NCBI GenBank assembly: GCA_944320885.1
Contig: CALUJE010000008.1
Coordinates: 34,577-98,576 of the forward strand
Direction: 5' to 3'
From: an uncultured Phocaeicola sp.
GTDB taxonomy: Bacteria > Bacteroidota > Bacteroidia > Bacteroidales > Bacteroidaceae
Length of the DNA stretch: 64,000 bases
Program-made: the position numbers and the translations under genes
Notes under the pieces: generated by a model
Seen by the model: the letters and a program-made list of their open reading frames with translations, nothing else
Databases searched by the model: none
Told to the model about the DNA's origin: nothing
Shown here: one piece after another, positions 44,951 to 53,335 of the stretch
Layout of the letters: each line of letters opens with the position of its first letter
Numbering within the stretch: the first letter of the stretch is position 1

Positions 44951-46069
44951 CCATCTTCTTTTGAAGAAAAACACAATAACAAAGAAAAAGTTCCATACAG
45001 CCTCTGCCGGAGCCAGACTTACCGTGCGGAAAAAATTACGTACCCGTTTCTTCACTTTTCCGGGTAAATTGCGTGCAGTCTCCCGTTTATCATAAAAACC
45101 GAAGTTTCCACCTTCCATGATTTCCCGTAACAGCAGTATACCCTTTCTCCTGTCAGGAGCACAAAGCAGAAAAATATCCTCCATTGCAAACACCCTTTGC
45201 AATACATACATCACAGCCCCCGCAAAATTCCTCATGTTCAGTCTGTCAATAACATCCAGCGTTTCTTTCTTCTCTACTTCCGTCATCCCCTTTCTCAACA
45301 CCATGCAATAATCCATCATCTGGCGCAATCCGATACCACCTCCAAACAAATGCCTCATAATATGCTGCAACACATAAACCCTGTTAAAAGCATCCGTTGC
45401 CACTGCAACCGTCTTTACATTCCCTTCCAGCATTACTTTGTTCGAAGCACACCTGTTTCTATGCATCCGGCAAAAGTCCAGTAACCGTCTGTTTGTTATC
45501 GGACAATTCATATATGAAGGCTGAAAATGAAGTTCCACATCCGTATCCTCCAATATCGGCATATGCGTATGGTGCATGGTCCATTCCTTCTCCGGAAATT
45601 TACGACTTCCGTATTCGCGCAATTCATCCGGCTCCGCATCCGGCCAGACATCAATATCTCCCGGCATCCGGTGTAGCGGATTGACATAATAGCGTGCCAA
45701 CCCCTGCCCTTTCAATATAGTACATTCATACCCATCCTTCCGCAAGTATTCATCCACCATTACCGTTTCCCGGTTCAACCGTCTATTCATCGCTTCTATC
45801 TTCAGCAACAACTGTATCCCCCTTTGTCGTACAGCAGATGGCGGCATCAAACATGCAGGCAACTTCATGATTCCATCCATCAGTATTCCCACTACAGCCT
45901 GTTTCCGTGCCATGCCCATTATATCTGTCCACATGCTTTCCGGTAAAGGCATTTTCCGCTCCAGAGACATTCTGGTACCTATCCCCAGTTGTAACAGCTC
46001 ATAAAAAACATCTATGCCTTCATTGTCTCCAACAGAAGGAATATCACTATTACCATTCTTCACTTCCAT
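44921..46069 (-). CDS. Nucleotidyltransferase-fold protein (NTP_transf_5-like)
   Basis: 382 residues, cytoplasmic in style except for a hydrophobic stretch near the C terminus (F-F-F-V-I-V-F-F-F near residue 362). The core has T-I-L-K-G-Q-G-L-A-R-Y-Y followed by M-P-G-D-I-D-V-W, the paired-Asp motif of the polymerase-beta superfamily subgroup often found in polysaccharide clusters. Its substrate is unknown; nucleotidyl or phosphosugar transfer is possible. The start lies 2 bases after the stop of the RelE/ParE-like gene, so it is co-transcribed with the toxin-antitoxin-like pair. Confidence 0.8.
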   Translation of the reverse strand: MEVKNGNSDIPSVGDNEGIDVFYELLQLGIGTRMSLERKMPLPESMWTDIMGMARKQAVVGILMDGIMKLPACLMPPSAVRQRGIQLLLKIEAMNRRLNRETVMVDEYLRKDGYECTILKGQGLARYYVNPLHRMPGDIDVWPDAEPDELREYGSRKFPEKEWTMHHTHMPILEDTDVELHFQPSYMNCPITNRRLLDFCRMHRNRCASNKVMLEGNVKTVAVATDAFNRVYVLQHIMRHLFGGGIGLRQMMDYCMVLRKGMTEVEKKETLDVIDRLNMRNFAGAVMYVLQRVFAMEDIFLLCAPDRRKGILLLREIMEGGNFGFYDKRETARNLPGKVKKRVRNFFRTVSLAPAEAVWNFFFVIVFFFKRRWYRYKSVLGL

Positions 46070-46071
46070 AG

Positions 46072-46377
46072 CTAAGTCTCCTGATATTCCCTTGTCATCG
46101 TCGAGCGTATGCCCAGCACATACAGGGCAGACTGCGTATAGCGATATACCACCTCATACCTTCCTACTACGTAGCCGTAATACCGTCTTCTCGGCGTACT
46201 GAAAAGCACGTTAAGCGTTCCCTTCTCCGGTGTTGCCGAGAGCATCTCCACCGCTCTCATCATCTCCCTGTAGAAATTATCTGCCCGGCTGTTTCCCCCC
46301 GTTATATCCAGCCACCACAGCACCCGCTTGTATCCTTTCATAGCCCTCTGGCTCCACATTATCTCACGTAATCCCAT
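46072..46377 (-). CDS. RelE/ParE-type toxin-like small protein
   Basis: 101 residues. The pattern of two N-terminal helices with R-A-D-N-F-Y-R-E-M-M, then G-T-L-N-V-L-F-S-T-P, R-R-R-Y-Y-G-Y-V-V-G-R-Y-E-V-V-Y-R-Y and Y-V-L-G-I-R-S-T is typical of the RelE/ParE fold (ending in a strand with an Arg). Such proteins are mRNA-cleaving or gyrase-blocking toxins. The gene overlaps by 19 bases the small gene before it, which is the expected antitoxin. Family membership is judged by eye only; toxicity is not shown. Confidence 0.65.
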   Translation of the reverse strand: MGLREIMWSQRAMKGYKRVLWWLDITGGNSRADNFYREMMRAVEMLSATPEKGTLNVLFSTPRRRYYGYVVGRYEVVYRYTQSALYVLGIRSTMTREYQET

Positions 46378-46610
46378 TCTGCAAAATACTTTAAAACCTG
46401 TTCATGTTTCACAAATTCTTCCTTCTCCGCCATATGCAGTTCATCCAGTAACTCCCCGTCCGAATACCATACCGGAATCTCCATACCACACAAGACAGAC
46501 ATGCACTGTTCCAGCTTCACCACGTCCGTCGTCATCTCCAGCCTTGCCAGAACCCTTTTCTTCAATTCCAGCATTTCCAATTCATCCAAATCCGATTTTT
46601 TTCCTTCCAT
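46359..46610 (-). CDS. Putative antitoxin partner of the RelE/ParE-like protein
   Basis: 83 residues, acidic and helical, with no recognised DNA-binding motif (S-D-L-D-E-L-E-M-L-E-L-K-K-R-V-L-A-R-L then a Trp/Tyr-containing middle). Its identity as an antitoxin rests on size, charge, position directly before the toxin-like gene and the 19-base overlap. Homologous pairs next to capsule genes in Bacteroides are plausible, but I cannot verify them. Confidence 0.55.
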   Translation of the reverse strand: MEGKKSDLDELEMLELKKRVLARLEMTTDVVKLEQCMSVLCGMEIPVWYSDGELLDELHMAEKEEFVKHEQVLKYFAEWDYVR

Positions 46611-46944
46611 AGGCCTATCACATTACAATATTGAGACTTTACTATTCCAATTATTTCCAATATAAGTAAATAAATATTCCATTCTCCAGCGGTCATGCTA
46701 CTACTAAATAAGTTCACTTATTTCAGTGATTCATAACCTCATGCATCTGAATTTCAATTTTCAAAGTTTGAATTTAATAAAAAAAATCATACTGTATAAT
46801 GTTTTTATAAATTTCTTTCTTTTATGATACAAAAAATCCCTCCATTCCGGCATTCATGTTCCGGGAATGGAGGGTATTGTTTCGTAATAGATACACGTTT
46901 TTTAATGCTTAATATCTTCTAATTCGTCTAGTATATAATAACAT
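46611..46944 (-). other. Intergenic stretch with manA terminator
   Basis: 334 AT-rich bases with no gene. They hold the terminator of the second manA at 46831-46874. No convincing promoter box for the toxin-antitoxin-like pair was found on the minus strand. Confidence 0.5.
46831..46874 (-). terminator. Rho-independent terminator of the second manA
   Basis: Arms CCCTCCATTCCGG (46838-46850) and CCGGGAATGGAGGG (46861-46874) form a stem with one bulged G. In the minus direction it is followed by ATTTTTT, the expected T-run. Confidence 0.9.
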
Positions 46945-47913
46945 TCATACCCAAGATTCCAATAATTTTATATCACCTTCCGGCTCAATCCTCACCTCAT
47001 TGGTTTTTGCCGGTATCAGTATCGTTTCACCTCGCGATATCACTGATATATTACCATTTTCGTCTCGCAATGTAGCCTTTCCAGATACGCATATATAGAT
47101 TACAAATGAATCCAATTCCGAATAATCACATGTCATCACCTCTGTCAAATCATACAATGAAGTATGATAATACGGTGTACTTACCAGTTCCACCGGTTCA
47201 TTTAAATTAGAGATATACTGCACTCTATAGTTATCCACCTCACCATAGTCAATCGCATCCTTTGCCAATTCCGTATGCAATTCTCTCAAGTTACCATCAG
47301 CATCCCGTCGGTTATAATCATAAATACGATAAGTAATATCCGATGTCTGCTGAATCTCGGCAAGCAGAATTCCGGCACCGATACTATGCACACGGCCTGC
47401 CGGAATATTAAATACATCACCCGGATGCACCTCATGCCATCGCAATACCTCCTCTATCGTATTGTCTGCAACCCGTTTTTCATACTCTTCCGGAGTCATC
47501 TTACCCAACCATCCTGAACATAGTCTGGCTCCCGGAACTGCATCTATTACATACCACATTTCATTCTTTCCGGGACAGTGATGACGCATACGTGCCATCT
47601 CATCTTTCGGATGCACCTGTATGGAAAGATCCTGACGGGCATCAATAAACTTAATCAATAAAGGAAAGCGGTTACCAAAACGAAGGTAATTATCCTTACC
47701 AACCAGTTCTCCTTTCATCTCATCAATCAGCGACGAAAGAGTACGCCCTTGATAGCAACCTTCAGACACCACCGACTCACTTCCCGGAACACCCGACAGT
47801 TCCCAACTCTCACCTACCGTTTTTATGTCCTGGGGACAATTTTTATATAACTGTAACCTGTTACCACCCCACAACGTGGATTTAAATAACGGAACAAATC
47901 TTATAAAACCCAT
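46945..47913 (-). CDS. manA: Mannose-6-phosphate isomerase, type I (second copy)
   Basis: 322 residues, the same length and layout as the copy at 35490-36458 (Q-V-H-P-K-D near residue 101, N-E-M-W-Y, P-A-G-R-V-H-S-I-G near residue 173, C-terminal L-L-E-S-W-V). It interconverts fructose 6-phosphate and mannose 6-phosphate for GDP-mannose-derived sugars. It lies at the 3' side of the capsule cluster, 150 bases after the SDR gene, with its own strong terminator. Having one copy near gmd-fcl and one in the capsule cluster suggests separate regulation of general and capsule-specific supply. The 150-base gap upstream shows no clear promoter. Confidence 0.94.
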   Translation of the reverse strand: MGFIRFVPLFKSTLWGGNRLQLYKNCPQDIKTVGESWELSGVPGSESVVSEGCYQGRTLSSLIDEMKGELVGKDNYLRFGNRFPLLIKFIDARQDLSIQVHPKDEMARMRHHCPGKNEMWYVIDAVPGARLCSGWLGKMTPEEYEKRVADNTIEEVLRWHEVHPGDVFNIPAGRVHSIGAGILLAEIQQTSDITYRIYDYNRRDADGNLRELHTELAKDAIDYGEVDNYRVQYISNLNEPVELVSTPYYHTSLYDLTEVMTCDYSELDSFVIYICVSGKATLRDENGNISVISRGETILIPAKTNEVRIEPEGDIKLLESWV

Positions 47914-48063
47914 TACTAGCTTTTACTTCATCTTCAATTTTAAGACATTCCTAGAGATGTCACATTTCTGGTAATTTTATTAAAAATATCAAATCCTATT
48001 TTCTTTCTATTGATATTAATTTTTTATTAAAATTTTGATAATAAACCCTTTATAAAATGAACA

Positions 48064-49077
48064 TCATTTCAACCATTTCCTATCATTATCTTCAAACCAG
48101 TCATTCAAAGCCTCTTCAAACGTCCACTTAAACTGATAGCCCGAATCCTTCAATTTTTTGCCACAAATATTAGTTGATATTTGGAGTTTTTTGACACGTG
48201 CTGGACAAATCCCCATAGGAGCTCCCAATGCACCAATTATCGTTGCAGCCGGCATAATAAGCCAATTTGGAATATCCATTACAGATACAGATAATCCTGT
48301 TATTTTTTTCATAGACTCCACAATATGCTGAATTGTATATGCAGGTTCAAAACAACAATTATATAACTCCACTCCCTCTTCATGATGCTCCAAACGATAA
48401 AGCATAAAGCGGACCAGTTCCTTTACATAAATACAAGCTTTGATAGTATCCTTACGACCCGGATAAGCAAATTTATATCCTCTGATAGCCCAGTAAAGAC
48501 GGGTAAAATTTCCATTTTCACCCTTTCCGAATACTACCCCGGGACGCAATATAGTTAATTGACGCTCTTTTTCATTACGAGCTTGCCAAGTTGTGTGAAT
48601 TTTCTCTGCTATCAGTTTAGATATACCATAAGGAGTATTTGGAGTAGGAAGAGTTGTTTCCTCCTTCAGTTCCTCAGCTGCACCATAAGGAGCAATAGAA
48701 GAAGTAAATACTATTTTTCTTATACCATGCTTTTCTGCAAAGGCACATACATTTTCAGCTCCACGAATATTGGTTTCGAAATATTCATAATCAGGATGAC
48801 CTGGAGTACGATGTACCGCAGCAAAATTAAAGATGATATCATCTTCTGTAATCGGAACATCCAGTTCTATCGGTTTGCGCACATCACAATAAATAAATTT
48901 AGACTTCAATTTTTCACCTTCTTTTAAGGGTGATTTATAGTCTTTTACGGTTGGTAATGGAGTCCCTGGCTTCACAATATCCAAATTATAAATCGTCCGA
49001 TCCGGATAAAGTTCGGACAATAGCTTAGTAAGATGCGAACCGATAAAACCGGAACCACCTGTGATAAAGTAATTCAT
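48064..49077 (-). CDS. NAD-dependent epimerase/dehydratase (extended SDR)
   Basis: 337 residues with the Rossmann start F-I-T-G-G-S-G-F-I-G-S-H and the S-S...Y-G-I-S-K catalytic set (Ser near 126, Tyr-x-x-x-Lys near 150). Such enzymes modify nucleotide- or lipid-linked sugars. It is the last gene of a run with the HAD phosphatase (gap 4 bases) and the phosphoribosyltransferase, so it might act on the same sugar, for example by oxidising or epimerising a ribosyl unit. A nucleotide-hexose epimerase is the conservative alternative. The specific substrate cannot be read from sequence. Confidence 0.85.
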   Translation of the reverse strand: MNYFITGGSGFIGSHLTKLLSELYPDRTIYNLDIVKPGTPLPTVKDYKSPLKEGEKLKSKFIYCDVRKPIELDVPITEDDIIFNFAAVHRTPGHPDYEYFETNIRGAENVCAFAEKHGIRKIVFTSSIAPYGAAEELKEETTLPTPNTPYGISKLIAEKIHTTWQARNEKERQLTILRPGVVFGKGENGNFTRLYWAIRGYKFAYPGRKDTIKACIYVKELVRFMLYRLEHHEEGVELYNCCFEPAYTIQHIVESMKKITGLSVSVMDIPNWLIMPAATIIGALGAPMGICPARVKKLQISTNICGKKLKDSGYQFKWTFEEALNDWFEDNDRKWLK

Positions 49078-49081
49078 AAGA

Positions 49082-49708
49082 TTATTTTATTATTTCGTAA
49101 TTGATATTCAATTGAGATAACTTTTCTATTGTTTTAGCAGTTGGAGCAACCAATATATTCCGCTTTTTTCTCTCTCTCAGCAATGGAAGATCATCGTAAT
49201 GATCTGTTATCATGACTTCTAACAAAACATTCTCTCTTTGCAACAAGGCCAATGTGTTATTCCGTTTCTGCTCTCGCACATTTTCTTTCCATAGTCTCCC
49301 CCTTTGAGGAAGTGGAGATGCACAATAAGCATCAAACCGAAAATCAGAAAACAATAATCGAACATAGCTTTCTGGGGCAGCAGTCGACAACAATATATAA
49401 TACCCACTCTGTTTGAATTTTTGACATAATCTAACAACCTCCGTATTCTGTTTCTTTCTAATTTTAAAAACAAAATTTTGCAACCGGGATTCTATCATAA
49501 ACGATTGAGTTGTTCGCAAGATCCGATATTTCATAGTTTCATGAGATATCAATCTGAATTTGCGACATAACACCCACCCCAAAAGAAGTATTGCAATGTG
49601 AAATTGACATTGTCGTAGTGTTTCATTACCAACAAAAAGAATATAATCTTTGAATGTATTGGTCTGTAACAAAGTTCCATCCAGATCCACTACAACTCCT
49701 TTTCTCAT
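49082..49708 (-). CDS. HAD-superfamily phosphatase paired with a phosphoribosyltransferase
   Basis: 208 residues from the chosen Met (M-R-K-G-V-V-V-D-L-D-G-T-L). The D-L-D-G-T motif carries the nucleophile and acid Asp residues; later S-T-A-A-P-E-S-Y (motif II Ser/Thr) and D-H-Y-D-D-L-P-L-L (motif IV) complete the HAD set. The Met at 49708 overlaps the stop of the upstream phosphoribosyltransferase gene as ATGA, so the two are translationally coupled. This pairing suggests it removes the 5-phosphate from a phosphoribosyl product. A general sugar phosphatase is the alternative. Confidence 0.82.
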   Translation of the reverse strand: MRKGVVVDLDGTLLQTNTFKDYILFVGNETLRQCQFHIAILLLGWVLCRKFRLISHETMKYRILRTTQSFMIESRLQNFVFKIRKKQNTEVVRLCQKFKQSGYYILLSTAAPESYVRLLFSDFRFDAYCASPLPQRGRLWKENVREQKRNNTLALLQRENVLLEVMITDHYDDLPLLRERKKRNILVAPTAKTIEKLSQLNINYEIIK

Positions 49709-50295
49709 ATTTTTACATCCTTCGACCATGGAAAACGAACTAATATCCGATTATGATATAAATAAAAATCTGCATCTATCAATGGATTAAGAGTTGTCAC
49801 AGTAATCACTGCAATCTTTACTTCAGATAAAGGATAATTCACTGACAAATATTTATGAATCAACTCAATAGTTGCTCCCGAATCAATAGCATCATCTACT
49901 ATTAATATTTTCTTGGGAGATTCCCTCAAATAAGTATCTATATCTTGTTCTAAATTAATATTTCCTTCTCTCTTTGGATTATGCTTCCGAGCATAGCGCT
50001 CTAAAACTATAGATTCTAAGATTCTCAATTTATTCAATAGAAAAGTCGGACTATATTTCAATAAAAATGATACTAATCCTGAATCCTTTTTCTTTGTTGT
50101 CATTCGCTGTATCTTCACCTCTATATATCTACGATTCAGCTGACCAGGAAGAGCATCATGGACTTTTCGAGCTATATACCCTCCGCCTGTCAAAACACCA
50201 ATTATCAGGTCGGGCATATACTGTTCGCTTACTTTTTGAGCAAGTGAATTGCAGGCACGATCAAAATCATGCCCTAAAAGATTTATTACTTTCAT
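49705..50295 (-). CDS. Type I phosphoribosyltransferase-fold protein in capsule cluster
   Basis: 196 residues. The PRPP-binding motif K-I-L-I-V-D-D-A-I-D-S-G-A-T near residue 128 (two acidic residues, then small residues and Thr) is characteristic of type I phosphoribosyltransferases. An N-terminal I-I-G-V-L-T-G-G-G-Y-I-A loop (PPi-binding) near residue 31 also fits. Salvage enzymes of this fold are common, but the location inside a capsule cluster and the 4-base overlap with a HAD phosphatase point to polysaccharide synthesis. PRPP would donate a phosphoribosyl group to a lipid-linked or glycan acceptor. Ribofuranose-containing O antigens made this way are known to me from the literature in outline; their application here is inference. 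Confidence 0.8.
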   Translation of the reverse strand: MKVINLLGHDFDRACNSLAQKVSEQYMPDLIIGVLTGGGYIARKVHDALPGQLNRRYIEVKIQRMTTKKKDSGLVSFLLKYSPTFLLNKLRILESIVLERYARKHNPKREGNINLEQDIDTYLRESPKKILIVDDAIDSGATIELIHKYLSVNYPLSEVKIAVITVTTLNPLIDADFYLYHNRILVRFPWSKDVKI

Positions 50296-50380
50296 AAAAC
50301 TAAAGGAGAAAATTATTTATATAAAAAGTATTATATGTAGAGGGAGGGAGGAAAGGAAAATTAAGATATATCAAACAAGA

Positions 50381-51478
50381 CTATAAATAAGAATGATAGA
50401 TATCTAATGTTTGCTGAGCACAATTGTACCATGAGTAATTCTGTGCATGTTTTATCCCTTCTTGAGATAGTTGTTCTCTTAATGAAGTATTACCTAATAA
50501 CATATCAATAGCATCTGATATTTCATTATAAGAATTTGGGGAAACTTTAAAAGCAGCATTACCAGCTATTTCATCACAAGCTGTTGTATTGGATGTTAGT
50601 ACCGGACACCCTGTAGACATTGCTTCTAAAATAGGTAATCCAAATCCTTCCCCATTACTTACAAAATAAAACAATGTTGCATTATTATATAAAATATTCA
50701 ACATTTGATTATCAATGCCACTTAATAATTTAATTTTAGAAATTGAGTATATTTTTCGCTTCAGCTGTTGATTGGGAAATGAGTCATCAAACTTGCCTAC
50801 CAAAACCAGATCATATTCTTTTTGAATTTTATCATTTTTCAAATAGTAAGTTACTAATGAATCAATATTTTTCATAGGAGCCAAACGACCAACAAAAAGA
50901 ATATAAGGTTTCTGAATACCCAATTCACTATTTAATATATCCACTCTCATATCCTTTAATGGATAAAAATCCTTAGAGGCAGCTTCATATACTACCTGAA
51001 CTTTATCTTTCACAAATGGATAATAATGTAAAAGTTGTGATTTCGTAAATTCAGATACAGCTATTATTGTATCAGCCATCCTAAAACTTGAAGCTGTTAA
51101 AATATCAACTCCCCATCGTAACTTTTTTGGAAAGAATTGAGAATGAGATTTAAATAATATGTCATGCACTGTTATAATATTAGCGGCTTTAGATGGAAAT
51201 ATAGGCCCTAAATAATTGCTATGAATAATATCCAGATGCTTTTTACGAACTATATTATTATATCCCCACAAAACATTATAAGGGGTATAATTAGAAGTCA
51301 ATTTTCCCCATTCCAAACAAGATACATTATTCCATTTCTCCACGATATTATCCTTATTCAACAAAACAAGCTTATCTTCGGTTACCTGCTTAATTAAAGA
51401 GGTTATCAACTGATAAGAATAAGTCCCTGTCCCTTGAGAAATCTTTGACAGAAAATGAGCATCAATTCCGATTCGCAT
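50381..51478 (-). CDS. GT4-family glycosyltransferase
   Basis: 365 residues with GT-B fold features: N-terminal Rossmann-like half and C-terminal donor-binding half with I-L-F-V-G-R-L-A-P-M-K-N near residue 192 and E-G-F-G-L-P-I-L-E-A-M-S-T-G-C-P-V near residue 283, the family GT4 E-x7-E signature. It transfers one sugar to the growing lipid-linked repeat unit on the cytoplasmic face. Donor and linkage are unknown. Base composition is strongly AT-rich, as in the other capsule genes. The 85-base gap to the phosphoribosyltransferase gene contains a purine-rich stretch but no obvious promoter. Confidence 0.93.
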   Translation of the reverse strand: MRIGIDAHFLSKISQGTGTYSYQLITSLIKQVTEDKLVLLNKDNIVEKWNNVSCLEWGKLTSNYTPYNVLWGYNNIVRKKHLDIIHSNYLGPIFPSKAANIITVHDILFKSHSQFFPKKLRWGVDILTASSFRMADTIIAVSEFTKSQLLHYYPFVKDKVQVVYEAASKDFYPLKDMRVDILNSELGIQKPYILFVGRLAPMKNIDSLVTYYLKNDKIQKEYDLVLVGKFDDSFPNQQLKRKIYSISKIKLLSGIDNQMLNILYNNATLFYFVSNGEGFGLPILEAMSTGCPVLTSNTTACDEIAGNAAFKVSPNSYNEISDAIDMLLGNTSLREQLSQEGIKHAQNYSWYNCAQQTLDIYHSYL

Positions 51479-51511
51479 ATTGAATAATTTTAGTTTTATA
51501 TGATATACTCA

Positions 51512-52462
51512 TCACATTTTACGATAAACGTACTGACCATTTCCAAATAAAGACAATATGTTTTTTATCAAACCTTTTACCAAGAAGAAAGTCTGAGCTT
51601 TCACTCCTTTATATTTCCGAACAGGCATCACATGTGACCAAGGGCTAATATTATGATAATATTCATATTTACTTTTGTAAGGATGTTGACATTCTACATG
51701 CCAAGGTTTCACGGCTCCAGTATAATGGATTATTATAGGTCTATATATAACCTTAGACAATTGTTCTTTATACCGCATCGGAATTATTGGATCTTTCATT
51801 AAAAAACATTCCATCATATTATATTCTAAAGAAAAAAACTTCTTATCATCATGTAATAAAGCATTTAAAACATCTTGATCATGAAATAATATACGATCAC
51901 GATATTGATTCATATAACTTAGAGCTTTTTGGGTAAATTCATTCTGATTCAATCTTTGTAAATTCATTAAAAGGACACCAGAATTGAAATACGAATCAGA
52001 TTCAGGATAACACAAACGTTTTACAGCTTCCCCTGCAATATCTGGTCTATCTTCTAATGCAGCAATACTATAACCCTCTAAGTTATAACCCCATAGATTA
52101 CGTATATCACCACTAATAATAATATCACAATCCAAATACAATACTTTACCAATATTCTTGGGCAAAACTTGAGGGATAAGAAGACGATAATAAGCAGCTA
52201 AAGAAATATTAGAAAATTTACCTCCGTATGGTAATCCTGTAAAAAAAGATTTATCTACTTCTATGTAAAAAATTGTCTGCTTGTATTTTTCTACTAATTG
52301 ACTGAACAGATGCTTATTTTTCTCACTTATATAATCTGTAACTAAATATACAACAATTTCTAGATTTGAATTATTTTCAAATAAAGAAGTCAACATTGTA
52401 CCACAATAAGCACTGTATCCATCGTCTAGATTACAGACGACATTTATTCTTTCTTGTTTCAT
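51512..52462 (-). CDS. GT8-family glycosyltransferase
   Basis: 316 residues from the chosen ATG. GT8 hallmarks are present: N-terminal V-V-C-N-L-D-D-G-Y, V-L-Y-L-D-C-D-I-I (DxD metal site) near residue 96, Y-F-N-S-G-V-L-L-M-N, H-D-Q-D-V-L-N-A-L-L and a C-terminal H-Y-T-G-A-V-K-P-W-H. It is a retaining transferase, often for galactose or glucose in cell-surface polysaccharides. The ATG at 52462 overlaps the stop of the upstream fucosyltransferase gene as ATGA. A longer frame would need a TTG start. Confidence 0.93.
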   Translation of the reverse strand: MKQERINVVCNLDDGYSAYCGTMLTSLFENNSNLEIVVYLVTDYISEKNKHLFSQLVEKYKQTIFYIEVDKSFFTGLPYGGKFSNISLAAYYRLLIPQVLPKNIGKVLYLDCDIIISGDIRNLWGYNLEGYSIAALEDRPDIAGEAVKRLCYPESDSYFNSGVLLMNLQRLNQNEFTQKALSYMNQYRDRILFHDQDVLNALLHDDKKFFSLEYNMMECFLMKDPIIPMRYKEQLSKVIYRPIIIHYTGAVKPWHVECQHPYKSKYEYYHNISPWSHVMPVRKYKGVKAQTFFLVKGLIKNILSLFGNGQYVYRKM

Positions 52463-53331
52463 AACTTCACCCAAGTAGGAGGTACTATATCTGTTTGAAC
52501 TTTTATTCGAGAATCTAAATTAAACCACATAGATGGAGCTATCACAATCTTGTCCGGATTTGTGTTCAACCAAGCTCCCCACCAGCTATATGTACTATTC
52601 GCAATAATATTGTGTTTACATAAACTCATTAATTGCATATCAAAATGATTTCCCCATCCATAAGTGGGATTCCAATCAATAAGTTCATAATCCAACCAAT
52701 TCATATTCATCTTTACCCATTCGGGAGAATCTGTAAAAACAAAGAAACGAGGTGAAGATACATTGTTCTTTATATACTTTACAGCTGTACTATAATACTC
52801 AACAGGACATGTCCCCTGAAATTCTTTCCATGTAGCATATCCATCTCCTTTTCGAACATGTATGCATACAGAATTTTCTTTTGCCAACAATCTTGATATT
52901 TCCTGATTTTTTTCATCTTGAAAAGGAGCAAATCTAAAAGAATCTGCAACTAAATCTTTCGCATAAAGGAAATATCGTTCATTCTGAAAAGGCCCTATTA
53001 TATATCCAGGTTTTACTATTTTATCAAGAAAATCTTTTGAATAAACATGACTATGATCAATATAATACCTTTCTCCTGTCAATAAAGGAATACGCCTCAT
53101 TAACTTATGAAATAATGTATTTCCACCTCCATAATGATATTTGTCTTTGGGCATATGTGAAACTTTCAAATTAGGAAATATGAGCTGAATACTTATTTTA
53201 TCATGCTCAAATTCTGAAATGAAAGATTTGTCATCAATCATGACATCATATCCTTTCTGAAATAATTGCAAAGCAAAAGCACATTGAAACATTTTATTGG
53301 CTAATCCCCCACCAACATAAACAACATACAT
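52459..53331 (-). CDS. GT11-family alpha-1,2-fucosyltransferase-like protein
   Basis: 290 residues with the three GT11 motifs: N-terminal G-G-G-L-A-N-K-M-F-Q-C-A-F-A, the donor-binding H-V-R-K-G-D-G-Y near residue 157 (HxRxGD) and I-I-A-N-S-T-Y-S-W-W-G-A-W near residue 242. The family uses GDP-L-fucose to add alpha-1,2-fucose, commonly to galactose. It links this cluster with the gmd-fcl genes at 33137-35294. It overlaps the next gene by four bases and follows the acyltransferase gene by four. Confidence 0.93.
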   Translation of the reverse strand: MYVVYVGGGLANKMFQCAFALQLFQKGYDVMIDDKSFISEFEHDKISIQLIFPNLKVSHMPKDKYHYGGGNTLFHKLMRRIPLLTGERYYIDHSHVYSKDFLDKIVKPGYIIGPFQNERYFLYAKDLVADSFRFAPFQDEKNQEISRLLAKENSVCIHVRKGDGYATWKEFQGTCPVEYYSTAVKYIKNNVSSPRFFVFTDSPEWVKMNMNWLDYELIDWNPTYGWGNHFDMQLMSLCKHNIIANSTYSWWGAWLNTNPDKIVIAPSMWFNLDSRIKVQTDIVPPTWVKL

Positions 53332-53335
53332 AATT

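Noticed and set aside
48064..50295. HAD/phosphoribosyltransferase as a nucleotide salvage pair unrelated to capsule
   Set aside because: Not fully excluded, but the operon position between sugar enzymes and the translational coupling favour a capsule role.
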